From Calliopum simillimum (taxonomy: Eukaryota; Arthropoda; Insecta; Diptera; Lauxaniidae): DNA of 64,000 bases. Below are positions 24,061 to 37,211 of the stretch, one piece after another; the first letter of the stretch is position 1; each line of letters begins with the position of its first letter. The notes under the pieces were generated by a model. The model did not search any database, had not been told where the DNA came from, and was given only the letters and a program-made list of their open reading frames with translations. Location: the NCBI GenBank assembly GCA_951812925.1, contig OX638370.1:36645948-36709947 (forward strand). Reading direction: 5' to 3'. The position numbers and the translations under genes are program-made.

Positions 24061-26370
24061 TTAAAAACCATTAGGTATGATTTTATTAGGAACAGATTTC
24101 GAAACTGGAATAAGATGACGTGAACCATTTTATAGGGTTTTTTCAAGAAACTTATTTTTGATTGAGGATAGGTGTGATCGCATTGCGTCGAAAATCACAT
24201 ACATAAGTAAATTCGTTTAGTAAAAGTTTGTAAATAAGTCTGGCAAATTTATTGCAGGAGCATAGTCACTCTAAAGTAAGTTTCGTAATCAATGTAATTG
24301 TAATAATAAGAAAAAGAAGGCTGGCTCTGGGAAACATAACCCCACGAGAATTGAAGTTTTATGTATAATTTTCTATTAAGTTATATAAAGTTAGTAAGAA
24401 ACCCAATTCTCTTCCAAGAGAAGAAAATTTTTTAGAATTTTTAAGCCTTAATTTATCAAAAACTTTAAGTGGCGAAACAGAATTAAATCAAGAACTTCAG
24501 CAAAATTTTGTAAAATGTATGTTAATTGGGCAAAAATTTTCAAACTTTAAAAAAAGTTACGAAACTCATAGCGATAAATTTGGCAACAACGCTTTTTTTT
24601 ATTTTCTTTCTAATAAGCCTCTCTAGGGAATCTTTATTGGTATAAAATGTAGGTTAATATAAGGGTGATAAAAAAAACAATGGTATTGTGTAAACAAAGG
24701 ACAAAGAACATTCAAGGACCAATTTATTGTTGTCGAAATGGTACCTACCTATAAAAGAACTTTGTTTTTCTAATAAAATTAAAACAGATTTTCCGAGATT
24801 AAGCAAACTCTTTTATCAACTTTGCTTAAATCATAACTGAGAGTGACTTAAACCTTTAATGTATGTATATCCGTATATGCAAAGTTTCCTTAGCAACCTC
24901 ACAAACAAACAGTCACCCCCAAAGAAAAAAAAAAAAAGAAGGTGCAAAAATAGTGTACAAGGAATATGCTGCCACATCATTTTTCCACTTTACTTGCGCT
25001 TCGACGGACACTTGCACTCATTTTGCCCTGAACAACAAACAACGACACCCCAATAGAATACACAGAAGAAAAACTTGGGTACTCGCTCGTACATCAAACC
25101 AAGCAAGTAATTTTGAAAAGTAGACAAAAGAGGGCGCCGGAGACAGTAACAAAACCTCAGTTCAGTAATTTTCATTCAGTGAACTTTTGCTCTGCCAGCA
25201 GCAGGCAGCCTCTCGACAAGGGTTTGTTTTCGTCATGTCGTCGTCGTGTCGTGTTATTCTACGTTTTTCGATATTCTTCGTCTGACACATACCATGACAG
25301 TAAGATGGGAAAAAAACAACAATGTTTGTATGAATTTATTTAGGGTGAAATTGTAAACGTATACATAGTACCTATATATGTATGTACAAGATTTGTATAA
25401 ATGCTATACATACATACATAGTATACATATAAAGCAAAATGTTTGCGTATATGTATGTTGAGCAAATTCAAAAAGAGTAGTTGGTTGCAAGGAGGGCAAA
25501 AGGTATTAAAATTATACGTTATGCCGTAGTAGTGTAGCTGTAGCAAAATATGCGTTGTTGCCAAATTTCACATTCGTGTTTCTTGCATTTCGTTGGTTAT
25601 TTATTAGTAAGAAATTGAATAAAGATATAAAAATTTTGTATTAAAAACTGTTTGTCCATTTTTCTTAAGAAATTGAAGCTGATTAATAACAATCTAATTT
25701 TTAATTTTCACAAAAGACCTCAGAAAGCTTTACATAAAACTCGCAAGCAAACAGCCAAAAAACGCCAATCAGCATGACCTCTCAAAATCCGCAGAAAACC
25801 AACTCTTCCTTATTTTTTTTAACGACATCCTAGATATATTAATGAGTACTTGCAAGTTAAAATCTACATATCGCTCGTTTGCTGCATACTGACATAACTC
25901 AAAACAAAATTGTTGCATTCTTAGTTATTGTAGTAGGCGTCTCAGTGAAAAGTTTTGAGTAGTGTCTGTTTTGCAGAAAAACAAAGACCTTTTTGATAAG
26001 TCAATAGCATTTTTCATATGAATCACACTCATGATTTTCACCAGCAAAATCGAAATAACTTCACCTATAACGCACGTAAATCATTAGGTTTGCAACAAGG
26101 TCGTCAAAACCCTAAGGATAGTCTATTTTTTGCCTGTCAACAAGGTAAAAGTTCCACCCGAGTTCAATTCAGACATTTTTTATCAAAGATAGATTAAAAT
26201 GCTTTCATTGTTATAACAAGCAATGCAGTTAATTGAAATCCTTAAAAGCTGAAATCCCTCAAAGCTTTTTCGTGAAACTTTTTCTGTTTGACTAGCGATA
26301 TCTACTTTCTAACCTATTTTTACTGAACTTTTACGTTTACTTTTACTAGTCTATTTTTTCAGCAAGCTTT
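24061..26370. other. intronic sequence without recognised features
   Basis: This includes a somewhat GC-richer patch (about 24950-25310) with two TCAGT initiator-like words and short overlapping frames on both strands (24863-25123, 25113-25343, 24990-25175). None has recognisable protein similarity. I see no gene. Confidence 0.4.
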
Positions 26371-28464
26371 TACTCTTCTCTACTCTGCTCTACTCTACTC
26401 TACTCTACTCTACTCTACTCTACTCTACTCTACTCTACTCTACTCTACTCTACTCTACTCTACTCTACTCTACTCTACTCTACTCTATTCTACTCTACTT
26501 CACTCTACTCTACTCTACTCTACTCTACTCTACTCTACTTTACTCTACTCTACTCTACTCTACTCTACTTTACTCTACTCTACTCTACTCTACTCTACTC
26601 TACTCTACTCTAATTTACTCTACTCTACTCTACTCTACTCTACTCTACTCTACTCTAATCTACTCTACTCTACTCTACTCTACTCTACTCTACTCTACTC
26701 TACTCTACTCTACTCTACTCTACTCTACTCTACTCTACTCTACTCTACTCTACTCTACTCTACTCTACTCTACTCTACTCTACTCTACTCTACTCTACTC
26801 TACTCTACTCTACTCTACTCTACTCTACTCTACTCTACTCTACTCTACTCTACTCTACTCTACTCTACTCTACTCTACTCTACTCTACTCTACTCTACTC
26901 TACTCTACTCTACTCTACTCTACTCTACTCTACTCTACTCTACTCTACTCTACTCTACTCTACTCTACTCTACTCTACTCTACTCTACTCTACTCTACTC
27001 TACTCTACTCTACTCTACTCTACTCTACTCTACTCTACTCTACTCTACTCTACTCTACTCTACTCTACTCTACTCTACTCTACTCTACTCTACTCTACTC
27101 TACTCTACTCTACTCTACTCTACTCTACTCTACTCTACTCTACTCTACTCTACTCTACTCTACTCTACTCTACTCTACTCTACTCTACTCTACTCTACTC
27201 TACTCTACTCTACTCTACTCTACTCTACTCTACTCTACTCTACTCTACTCTACTCTACTCTACTCTACTCTACTCTACTCTACTCTACTCTACTCTACTC
27301 TACTCTACTCTACTCTACTCTACTCTACTCTACTCTACTCTACTCTACTCTACTCTACTCTACTCTACTCTACTCTACTCTACTCTACTCTACTCTACTC
27401 TACTCTACTCTACTCTACTCTACTCTACTCTACTCTACTCTACTCTACTCTACTCTACTCTACTCTACTCTACTCTACTCTACTCTACTCTACTCTACTC
27501 TACTCTACTCTACTCTACTCTACTCTACTCTACTCTACTCTACTCTACTCTACTCTACTCTACTCTACTCTACTCTACTCTACTCTACTCTACTCTACTC
27601 TACTCTACTCTACTCTACTCTACTCTACTCTACTCTACTCTACTCTACTCTACTCTACTCTACTCTACTCTACTCTACTCTACTCTACTCTACTCTACTC
27701 TACTCTACTCTACTCTACTCTACTCTACTCTACTCTACTCTACTCTACTCTACTCTACTCTACTCTACTCTACTCTACTCTACTCTACTCTACTCTACTC
27801 TACTCTACTCTACTCTACTCTACTCTACTCTACTCTACTCTACTCTACTCTACTCTACTCTACTCTACTCTACTCTACTCTACTCTACTCTACTCTACTC
27901 TACTCTACTCTACTCTACTCTACTCTACTCTACTCTACTCTACTCTACTCTACTCTACTCTACTCTACTCTACTCTACTCTACTCTACTCTACTCTACTC
28001 TACTCTACTCTACTCTACTCTACTCTACTCTACTCTACTCTACTCTACTCTACTCTACTCTACTCTACTCTACTCTACTCTACTCTACTCTACTCTACTC
28101 TACTCTACTCTACTCTACTCTACTCTACTCTACTCTACTCTACTCTACTCTACTCTACTCTACTCTACTCTACTCTACTCTACTCTACTCTACTCTACTC
28201 TACTCTACTCTACTCTACTCTACTCTACTCTACTCTACTCTACTCTACTCTACTCTACTCTACTCTACTCTACTCTACTCTACTCTACTCTACTCTACTC
28301 TACTCTACTCTACTCTACTCTACTCTACTCTACTCTACTCTACTCTACTCTGCTCTACTCTACTCTACTCTACTCTACTCTACTCTACTCTACTCTACTC
28401 TACTCTACTCTACTCTACTCTACTCTACTCTACTCTACTCTACTCTACTCTACTCTACTCTACT
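26371..28464. repeat. TACTC pentanucleotide array, about 2.1 kb
   Basis: About 419 tandem copies of TACTC. Variant units are clustered in the first 300 bp (for example TTCTC, TGCTC, TATTC, TTTACTC, TAATC), and a single TGCTC lies at 28351. Between about 26660 and 28350 I see no variant at all, roughly 338 perfect copies. The plus strand has no stop codon in any frame and the minus strand has TAG in every frame; both follow from the 5 bp unit and do not indicate coding. In the Dscam1 transcript the array is (GAGUA)n. Confidence 0.98.
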
Positions 28465-28469
28465 ATTCT

Positions 28470-30050
28470 CTTCATTTGGCTTTTATCCTAAGCATACACC
28501 ATATTTTTTTCAAATTCGTGTTCTCTAACTATTCCGAGGATTTTTCGTAATACTTTACGCTTAAAATATTAAGTTGCTTCGCTTCTTTCTCTTTAAATAT
28601 TTATAGTAAACTTCACTCTTACAGTTCTATAGTTCTATTTAGGGTTCAGAATCTAAAAAGTTTGAGCATACAGACATTTGTAAGTAGAAGGAAAGTTTAT
28701 TTCAAGCGGCCATCAAATATCCTAGTAATTTACATTTTCTTGGTTGTTTTGACTAGTAGTTCTAGCTCAATAAATGTTAAATTGAATAGATAAAAATTTA
28801 CCAAGAAGCGTTGAAAGTTTACCTACATAAATATATTGTCACGCGCTGTGGTATTTAGAATTTTGTGATAAATATCTCTAAAGTAAAGGTGTTCCCGCAT
28901 ATTGCCATAATTTCTCATTAACCCAAAAGCAAATTTTACAAATTGAAAATCATTTTATCAAATACATACATATGAATTGTATGTCATTAATAACTTTCAG
29001 TTACTGGCGCGTTTTTTGAGTAAGATCTTAACCCATTTTAGCACCCTTCATAAAAATCATAATTGTAATCTTTTTGATCTGTTTTTTACGTTATATTTTG
29101 ACGTTACATTTCAGCATTATTATGTTATAAAGGCTTCAACAGAAGTCTTCAAAGCAAAAAGTGACTGAAGAGTTGTTGAAGCAACCCAGTGAGTCACGTT
29201 TTCAAGTTTGTCGTCGGGCATGCATAAACACGTACGTAAGTGAAAAAACTTAATGTTCGTGACATTCATATACAAAGTTAAAGAAAAAGAATGAATTGTC
29301 ACATTTATTTTAAACTCAACTAAATGATATCTTTCATTCATAATCTTGAGATGTCATTATCTTTTTGGATTTTGACAGTTGAGAATTTTTCGTAATGAAA
29401 TGAATGTATTTTTAAGAAGTGTTTAATTAAATATGCGAAACATGTTACCATGGCATGTAAAAATTTTGGACAAAAAATTTTCATTTATTTAATATATAGT
29501 TTGTACTGTAACTTTATTTGGGGCATAAGCCAAATATAATAGTTTTAAATTACTACTTACACCTGTGCTCGTGCCACCCTAAAATTTTATTGTTCTCAGT
29601 GTTACTTTTTAACCCAAGTTTTGCTCTTATTTTTCTTTTCTTTGCTTTTAATTCTCTGTATAACTTTTCTGTTGAATAATTTTGTCAACAATCTACATAG
29701 CCGCACCACAAATTGTTGGGCGTATTGTGTTAACATGCCCCATTTTAATGCATATTTACGAGCAAACACGTCGAGTATTTGGTAAAAATGAAGTTGGCAG
29801 CGACTGTGTTTGTTGTAAGTATGAGTGACATTTTGAGTTGTTGGCAACGACGTGTGTCATTAAGCACCCTCTGCTTTTGGTTTCTTTTGTTATTATGCTG
29901 CATAAGCGATAGGTATAATCTAAGCAACCCTAAACGCATTAATGCTAAGAATATCTACCACTAACTACTGTAAGTTATGTGAGAGTCTATCAAACATTGT
30001 ATAATTTGACATATTGAATTTAAACTTTTTATAAAGATGTGTATATTCTC
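28470..30050. other. intronic sequence without recognised features
   Basis: AT-rich sequence. At 29788 on the plus strand a short frame begins MKLAATVFVV and is followed by GTAAGT, which superficially looks like a signal-peptide exon. No partner exon or promoter is apparent, so it is not called. Confidence 0.4.
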
Positions 30051-30054
30051 TTGG

Positions 30055-30570
30055 AACTTCTAAAGGAAGCATAGAGCCAGAATGAATCGTCTTCATTGGA
30101 TGCGATCCTTTGTGATAACTTCAATTTCCCTTCATATCCTTGTCGATTCTTAAATTTACATATCCAATAACCTTTTCCAGATGATTTTCAGTCTATTACT
30201 TTCTCTACGTCTTTGTAAATTCCACTTTAGCGCTCAACGCCAAACTTTGATGGGTGTTTTTTTCTTGGAAAAGCACGAATTTGCGATTCTTGGATTTCCT
30301 CTTAGAATGGTATTTTCCAGATGATTTTCGATCTATTACTTTCTCCACGTCCTTGTAGATTCCACTTTAGCGCTCAACGCCAAACTTTGATGGGTGTTTT
30401 CTCCTGGAAAAGCACGAATCGTCTCCATTGTCACTTTGATTTCCCTCGATTAGTTTGCAGATTCTTGGGTTTCCTCCTAGAATGATCTTTTTCAGATGAT
30501 TTTCGGTGTATTACTTTCTCTACGGTCTTATGGACTCCACTTAAGCGCTTAGCGGCAAACCTTAATATGT
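30055..30570 (-). pseudogene. non-LTR retrotransposon 3' fragment with internal duplication
   Basis: On the minus strand the segment near 30060-30130 reads as VITKDR then RRFILALCF, matching the C-terminal consensus of non-LTR reverse transcriptase proteins also seen at 46276-46396. Upstream, a block containing AGCGCTCAACGCCAAACTTT (plus strand) and CCAGATGATTTTC occurs about three times, near 30181, 30321 and 30496. Frames are broken throughout. It is an old 3'-end fragment that has undergone local duplication. Confidence 0.5.
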
Positions 30571-30839
30571 AGTTGGTTTTCGGAGAATGTGTACTAAATC
30601 TCTATCCATGGGCGTCTTTCTGATTGCATTTAAGGTTTAAGTCTGTGTTTGAAATGATATGAGGCCTTCGCGTAATTTTTAGCATTGGTTCAAACGTTAT
30701 GTATTTGGTCACGTCTTTGAATAAAATGGCGAACTTTCGTTTTATTGGAAATGAAGATGAAGATGTCCATATTTTATTCAGTTGAGCAAACGTGACTTTA
30801 AGTTACTTGAGGTAATGTCCTGTCCCAACCTACCATTCC

Positions 30840-31165
30840 AGAAAATAAAGGTTTTTAGGCAAACAAAACAGTTTGCGATATATTATATTTGGATGGGTCA
30901 GAGACAACACACTTCAGGCGAAATAAAAAAATACGTGTCGAATCAAGGTACCATTTAAAAAAAGTTTCAGTGCGAGCTGGAAATGAAGCTTTTTAGGCAA
31001 ACAGAACAGTTTGCGTTTTGAATGTTATCATTACTTGCCTATAAAGATATATTATATCTGGATGGGTCAGAATCAACAGACTTCGGGCAAAATAAAAAAA
31101 AAAACGTGTCGAGTCACATCGAATAAAGTACCATTTAGAAAAAGTTTCAGTGCGATATGGGATGA
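30840..31165. repeat. tandem duplication, about 140-170 bp
   Basis: TTTTTAGGCAAACA, CAGTTTGCG, ATATTATAT, GGATGGGTCAG and TACCATTTA followed by AAAAAGTTTCAGTGCGA occur twice in the same order. The second copy has a short extra segment. The short frames on both strands near 31000-31217 fall in the second copy and are not convincing genes. Confidence 0.75.
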
Positions 31166-31219
31166 TCGACCTAAAAGATGTATTGATTTTCACGCAGAAG
31201 CTGTCATACATGTATGAAT

Positions 31220-33610
31220 GTCTGGATGATAGTTTGCAAATGTAACTTTTATCGGATTCTTTATTCGGGTCTTATCTATGATGTCATTTAAGAAGACAAG
31301 GATGAGATTCGGTGAGAATAAGCAGCTCTTCTAAACACTCGATCAAGAAACAAATCTTGTTGAAAAAAATCCGATTTGTAGCACACTGTTTTTAAGACCC
31401 TTTTACTGTGCACGTATTAAGTTGATAGACTTAGCAAAGATACTTTGTAACATTTTCAAAAAGTTGTAAATGATCTCGTTAGTCTTAGAGGATAATATTT
31501 GTCAATAGGAATATCTTTGTAAATAATACAAGGTGGACCAAAAGTCACTAAAAATTAAAATTTAATAACTTTTTTTTTTAGATTATAAAATATACCACTT
31601 ACTATGGAAAATAGTAGCCGTGTTTCTTTTAACGCGTATATATACAATTGTGGATATTTTTAAATTGCGATAACTCATGAACAGTGAGTCGCACAATAAA
31701 ACTCTAAGGAACTTTTTTATGGAGAATCACGTTCTGAGGGTGATATGGTTGGGTGCCATTTCTCACTTTGCAAGTTATAAGATATTTGGGAGTACAAATA
31801 TAAAGCGCTTCAACTTATAGTCACTACTGAATTGCAGAATTTTAGTCAGGTAAGACCTTCAAGGATGCCTTTTTAATTTTTACCTGAATAATTTCAGGTT
31901 TTGCTAATGTTTTAGAAAACTCTATGACATAACGCCAGAATATGTGTTAAGTGAAATCTCGCCAGTACGAACTACTCCGAAAAAATGAGAAGCAGTTGAA
32001 GATTTCTTTGTTCAAAATACTTGAAATTAACAGTCCCCTGCCGTCAGTCCTTTGTGGTTATTACAATGACGATTACTAAGACAATTTTCACGAACGAAGT
32101 CTCATTGGATTTGATTAAAGACATTAAATTTGGGAAGGTAAAACTTTATCCAATATTTAGATTAATTATAACATTAAGTAAGTAAGTTCTCGTATATTAC
32201 CAAATAGATTTAGAGAAGTAAATGGAAGGAAGATTGAAGAAGTGTCTCTTAGTAAAGTCGTTGTAGGCTCTTATTTCCTAAAAACAAAAATCATAATTGA
32301 AGAAAAAGGCGATGTTGTTCAATCTTAGCTGCAAATTAAGCCGATTATTATACATAGAATACAATGCATTTCTATAAAAACCAAGGGGTGCTTTTATTTT
32401 AATGAGTTTCTTGCCCTTAGCCCAAACGTTTGGCTGTAATTTCAACCTCACTTTCAGCATAATTTTTGTTTATTTTATCAGATTGTCTTATGTTAAAGGC
32501 TCGTTTTATAATATATCTTTCAAAGCCTTAAAAATGATTAAATGCTTAACAATTTCCGTAGTAAGAAAATTTTTTTCTTATGCCCAAATTCTTATCCCAA
32601 GTATGTTATTATAATTGATTGATGTTTTTCGCCTAGACGATACGCACATTAGTGGCTCGCCTTAAATTTTTAATGTACCAAAATGATTTCTTACACATAC
32701 AAACATAAGTACATATATTATTCAATTTAATAGTATATGCATATATGCATATACATATATGTGTAGATTTTAATAAAAACGAAAATTTTTTTATTCATTG
32801 TTTATACAAAACACTCCAACATTTGAATTTATGTACTAAAAATAAAATAAATATAAATAAATTACGTCAAAATACAAATGATGTTGAAGTTAAAGAACAA
32901 AAACAAAATAAAAATCACGCGATATACGCACTTCATCTCTGTAAATGAAGTAACTTTGCCGCCGCCGCACTCACTTTAACATGCACAACAAATCTCTAGA
33001 AACAAAGAAAAAACATTAAACTCTAGAGATTCCAGCATCAGCATCTATCTGCTGTGAATGATGATGACGAATTTCATGTCTACGGCGGGTTCCTCTTAGC
33101 AAACTCTTCACTTTCCTATGCTTGGCTCTAGACTCTACTTTATTTCCTGCCATGCTTTTTCTTTTTAGTATGTATCATCTTAAGAGATTTTCAGGCAATT
33201 CCACACAACGTTTGTTTTGATTTAAAAAATTATCAAAAGTTTCAAGTTCCTGAATGTAAATCATGAAATCATCCAAAAACTAGCAAAAGCTATGTAGAGA
33301 ACATTAGGTCTATCTAAATCAAAGCGATATTCGATAGTATCGAAAGAATAGACTTGAGAAAATCGCGTAAAATTTTAAATAAATTGCAGAATTGAGCGAT
33401 ATGTAAATTATTTAGATTTGTTTTTAGTAATTTTTCGAGATCAAGACCGAGAACAAAACGTAATACTCAAGATCAAGACTCAATGTCAAAAACAAGAGCG
33501 TGTTGGATAGAACTTGCGGTTCCTTAACTCTCTCATTATTTTGAACCAACAAGTTCCATATATTTTCCTTGAAATTTTTTTGTAAAAGCCAAATACTCCA
33601 GCTAAATAAG
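31220..33610. other. intronic sequence, mostly unrecognised
   Basis: A stretch near 31560-31800 with GCGATAACTCATGAACAG resembles the debris at 5596-6705. Otherwise I find no boundary, array or coding frame. Confidence 0.4.
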
Positions 33611-33612
33611 AA

Positions 33613-34045
33613 CTAGACAGGGTGTAAACTTTGGCCTGGCCAAACATTAAATACCCTACACTGCAGTATTTTTAAAATTTTGCTCATATGGGAAGCGCCA
33701 CGCCCCTAGTCCGAGTTCGTCTAGCTTTAGCTCAGAGCGTGAATTTATAGTCCTTAGTATTTGAGTGAAATTTAGTTGGATTATCTCAAAAGCATTTTGA
33801 AACTTTGGCTTATATGGGAGGTACCACGCCCTCTTGCACGATTTCCCCAAGTTTTTACTCAGAGCTTGCATATATAGTTGGTAGTGTCTGAATAAAATTT
33901 AGTTCGATTATCTCAAAAAACGCTTTCAGTGTAGCGTTTTGAAGCTTTTGCTTATATGGGAGGTGCCACGCCCTCTTGTCCGAATTCGTTCTGCTTTATT
34001 TTACAGAGCTAACGCTTATAATTCGTAGTATTTATGTGTATGTCG
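33613..34045 (-). mobile_element. DINE-1-like Helitron element, 3' half only
   Basis: CTAG at 33613-33616, then the palindromic stem TTTGGCC/GGCCAAA, then about three internal GCCACGCCC units. It stops near 34045 before the conserved 5' core. This is a 5'-truncated copy of the family at 15196-16072. Confidence 0.8.
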
Positions 34046-34189
34046 GCAAAAGGAAGATCTTCAAATATTTGTGAACTTTTGTAAGAGGTCAGAAATATTA
34101 TTCGCAGGAGTTCGAAGCAGGGTTTGAGAGTTGAAAAGTTAAGCATCTACAAATATCCTACAAAAAAAACGATGGCGTAAATTATTAAA

Positions 34190-35670
34190 ATTGATTACAC
34201 AGTAAAAAAAAATGTTGTAAAGTGTTATAAAGACTGTTTTTTCAGTCAAATAATTCGAAAATATTTAAAAATAATGAAAAAGTCGAATAATCTCGAAAGT
34301 GTTGAAAATCTTTATTTCAAAATTTCTAAAAAAAAAGAAGAGTCGAATAGTTCGAAAATCCTCGTTAAAAATGAAAAATATTAAAAATTTCGAATATATT
34401 GAAAGAGTCGAAAATCTTGAAGTCAAAAAGTCTGAAAAAATGAAAAGTCGAACAGTTCGAAAAACCTGAAGTCAAAAAGTCTGAAAAAACGAAAAGTCGA
34501 ATAATTCAAAAATCCCTGTAAAAGTCGAAAATATTAAAAACTTCGAATATATTGAAAGAGTCGAATATCTTGAAGTCAAAAAGTTTGAAAAAACGAAAAG
34601 TCCAACAGTTCGAAATTCTTGAAGTCAAAAAGTCTGAAAAAACGAAAAGTCAAATAATTCGAAAATCTTCGAAAATATTGAAAAAGTCGAATAGTTTCGA
34701 AAGTGTTGAAAATCTTTAAGTCAAAATGTCTAAAAAAACGAAGAGTCGAATAGTTTGAAAATCCTCGGTAAAAGTGGAAAATATTAAAAATTTCGAAAAT
34801 ATTGAAAGAGTCGAATAGTTTCGAAAGTGTTGAAAATCTTTATTTCAAAATTTCTAAAAAAAAAGAAGAGTCGAATAGTTCGAAAATCCTCGTTAAAAAT
34901 GAAAAATATTAAAAATTTCGAATATATTGAAAGAGACGAAAATCTTGAAGTCAAAAAGTCTGAAAAAATGAAAAGTCGAACAGTTCGAAAAACCTGAAGT
35001 CAAAAAGTCTGAAAAAACGAAAAGTCGAATAATTGAGAAATCCTCGCAAAAGTCAAAAATATTGAAAAAGTCGAAAAACTTTGAAGGAGTCGAAAGTTTT
35101 GAAGTCAAAAAGTCTGAAAAAACGAAAAGTCGAAAATATTGAAAAAAGTCGAAAATGTTGCAAAATTCGAAAAATTTAAGAGAGTCGAAAATCTTGAAGT
35201 CAAAATGTCTGATAAAACGCAATATCGAAATATTCGAAAATCCTCGTCAAAGTTGTAAGAACATCTTGAAGTCAAAAAGTTTGATAAAATTTAATATCCA
35301 ACTATTCGAAAATCCTCGGAAAAGTCAAAAAAAGAACTTCGAAAAGAGTCAAAAAACTTGAAGCCAAAAATTCAGAAAAAAAAAAGTCGAATAATTCGAA
35401 AATCCACGCAAAAGTCAAAAATATTAAAAATTTCGAAAAATATTGCAAAAGTCGAAAAATTTTTAAAGAATCGAAGATCCTGATGTCAAAAAGTCTGAAA
35501 AAACGAAAAGTCGAATAATTCGAAAATCCTCGATAAAAGGCAAAAATATTAAAAATGTCGAAAATCTTAAAATTCATTGGAAAAGGTCGAAAAAAAAATT
35601 AAAATTTTTGTAAAAGTGTAGAAATATCGTAATATATTCAAATATTCGTGAAAAATGGAAAAAACTCTAA
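34190..35670. repeat. AT-rich tandem array, roughly 105-110 bp unit
   Basis: The repeating order is AGTCGAATAGTTCGAAAATC, CTCGTAAAAGT, AATATTAAAAATTTCGAA, TATTGAAAGAGTCGAAAATC and TTGAAGTCAAAAAGTCTGAA. About a dozen units are visible with many small changes, and short sub-repeats within the unit. The phenylalanine-rich minus-strand frames at 34893-35577 are translations of this array and not genes. Confidence 0.85.
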
Positions 35671-35679
35671 AAACTGTTT

Positions 35680-37118
35680 TTCGCTGCATGGAATTGCCCT
35701 CAGTTCTTATTTTTATTTTTTTATTTTGTGGTTTATTTGTAAACTGCAACTGTCTCCGTTTTCTGCTGCATCATCTTCATGAAAATGAATTTTCTTAAAG
35801 TTTTTACTAAACGAAAATTAATGGAAAAAGAACCACAACAAAGCAACGCATTTAATGAAGCGCATCTGCAGTGGCGGTGCACAATTCTAAAAGAGGGCGG
35901 CGTGCATTTGTACATCAATAGCATTAAGTTGGCTGCAGTTCAAATCGAAACAGCAGCAACAGCAACATAGCAGTAAATGTAGTACAATGGCATAGCTATA
36001 TATATAAATAATGCACCACCAGCAATTTTATGTCTTGTTGTCTGGCGTCTGGCATAGGATTTGATAATGCTCCCCCACCTTCTTTCAGTCTACTGTCAAC
36101 ACTTTAAATTGAAATTGGTTGATTCAAAAAGTTTTATGTCTTCAACGTCACATTCGAAAAACTTTCAATTGTTTAATTCCATAATGTCATTTCATGGTTA
36201 AAGTTTCAATTGTAAATGGAATGTTGATGTAACAATGTTGTCTCAGACAAATTAATTTTGTATGAAATGTTTAGTGTAGATTTCTTTTCAGTTTAAAGTT
36301 TATAAGCAATTTAATTCAAACCAAATGTGCATCATGCAACATTCCATTCCAATTCTTAGTAGACTGCAGTATGGACTACAATTTATAATGAAAATAATAA
36401 AAATACAAATATGTTCAAAATATTTCCGTTTAGTTCAATTCACTCCATTTCAACTGTACTTAATAAATCAAAGCGTATAAAGTTCAAACTTAATTGCAAT
36501 ATGATTACTAATCATTCTGGCATTTAAAAAGTAATTTTCTTGGTAATGTTGCCATATGTAATCTATTACTTGTTTGTTATTCTTGTTGTTTTGATTTATA
36601 TTATGAATCATTCGAGCATTATGTTTGTAAACAAAACGTTAGAATTCATTAAGAAAAGATTATAATTTAATGACTTTTGATGTTTTACCTCAACTCTGAA
36701 TATAAAAAGAGATACTTGATAAATTCTTCAGAGTCTTCAAAGCGTATAAATTAAAATTGGAGAGTGGAATTATAGACTTTATTGAATTGCTTGAACAAGT
36801 ATACTATTACTATTAAGTACAAAACTAGCTATATTTAAATAAGTATCATCTTTGAAATGCTATGGTGAGAGTATTATATGAGATAATGCAACAAAATTTC
36901 ATACAAATACTAGGAATGGTTTGTGCAATCTCTGAACAAAAAATTAAAAAATTTACGAAAGTACACAGTTCCCCCATACTTAGAAAGTCGAAGCACCCAC
37001 AATATTAACACAGTAGAACAAAATCGAATTTTGTTTCTGTTGCATGAAATATTTTTATTGTTGTTTACTAATTCGAGATCACTGATTTCTAATCAACCAG
37101 GAGTTGAATCGATGCATC
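35680..37118. other. intronic sequence without recognised features
   Basis: Apparently single-copy. Two overlapping opposite frames at 35733-35970 have no motif. I see no gene. Confidence 0.45.
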
Positions 37119-37122
37119 CGTA

Positions 37123-37209
37123 AACGTACAACTCGTGACGTAAAATCATGTATTTCACATGTATTTCGCATTGCATAGTAAGTACATGAGTTTACGTCAC
37201 GAATTGTAC
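37123..37209. repeat. 87 bp inverted repeat with long stem
   Basis: The left arm starts CGTACAACTCGTGACGTAAA and the right arm ends with its inverse (one mismatch). The pairing continues through TCATGTA/TACATGA, giving a stem of about 28 bp. It is a very small MITE or a hairpin, immediately next to the element end at 37212. Confidence 0.7.
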
Positions 37210-37211
37210 GA

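Noticed and set aside
24863..25343. Overlapping plus-strand frames with basic and serine-rich stretches, near TCAGT words
   Set aside because: There is no recognisable domain, frames overlap on both strands, and lysine runs come from poly-A. Evidence is too weak for a gene or promoter.
26371..28464. Over 2 kb of plus-strand sequence without stop codons in any frame
   Set aside because: A 5 bp unit of TACTC necessarily encodes a stop-free YSTLL cycle in every frame. There is no start codon, and the peptide is a by-product of the repeat.
29779..29964. Possible secreted peptide MKLAATVFVV with a following GTAAGT
   Set aside because: There is no partner exon, no promoter signal, and an equally long open frame on the opposite strand. 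A signal-like hydrophobic start is common by chance.
34893..35577. Phenylalanine-rich minus-strand open frames
   Set aside because: They are translations of the AT-rich tandem array at 34190-35670; codon content follows the repeat unit.
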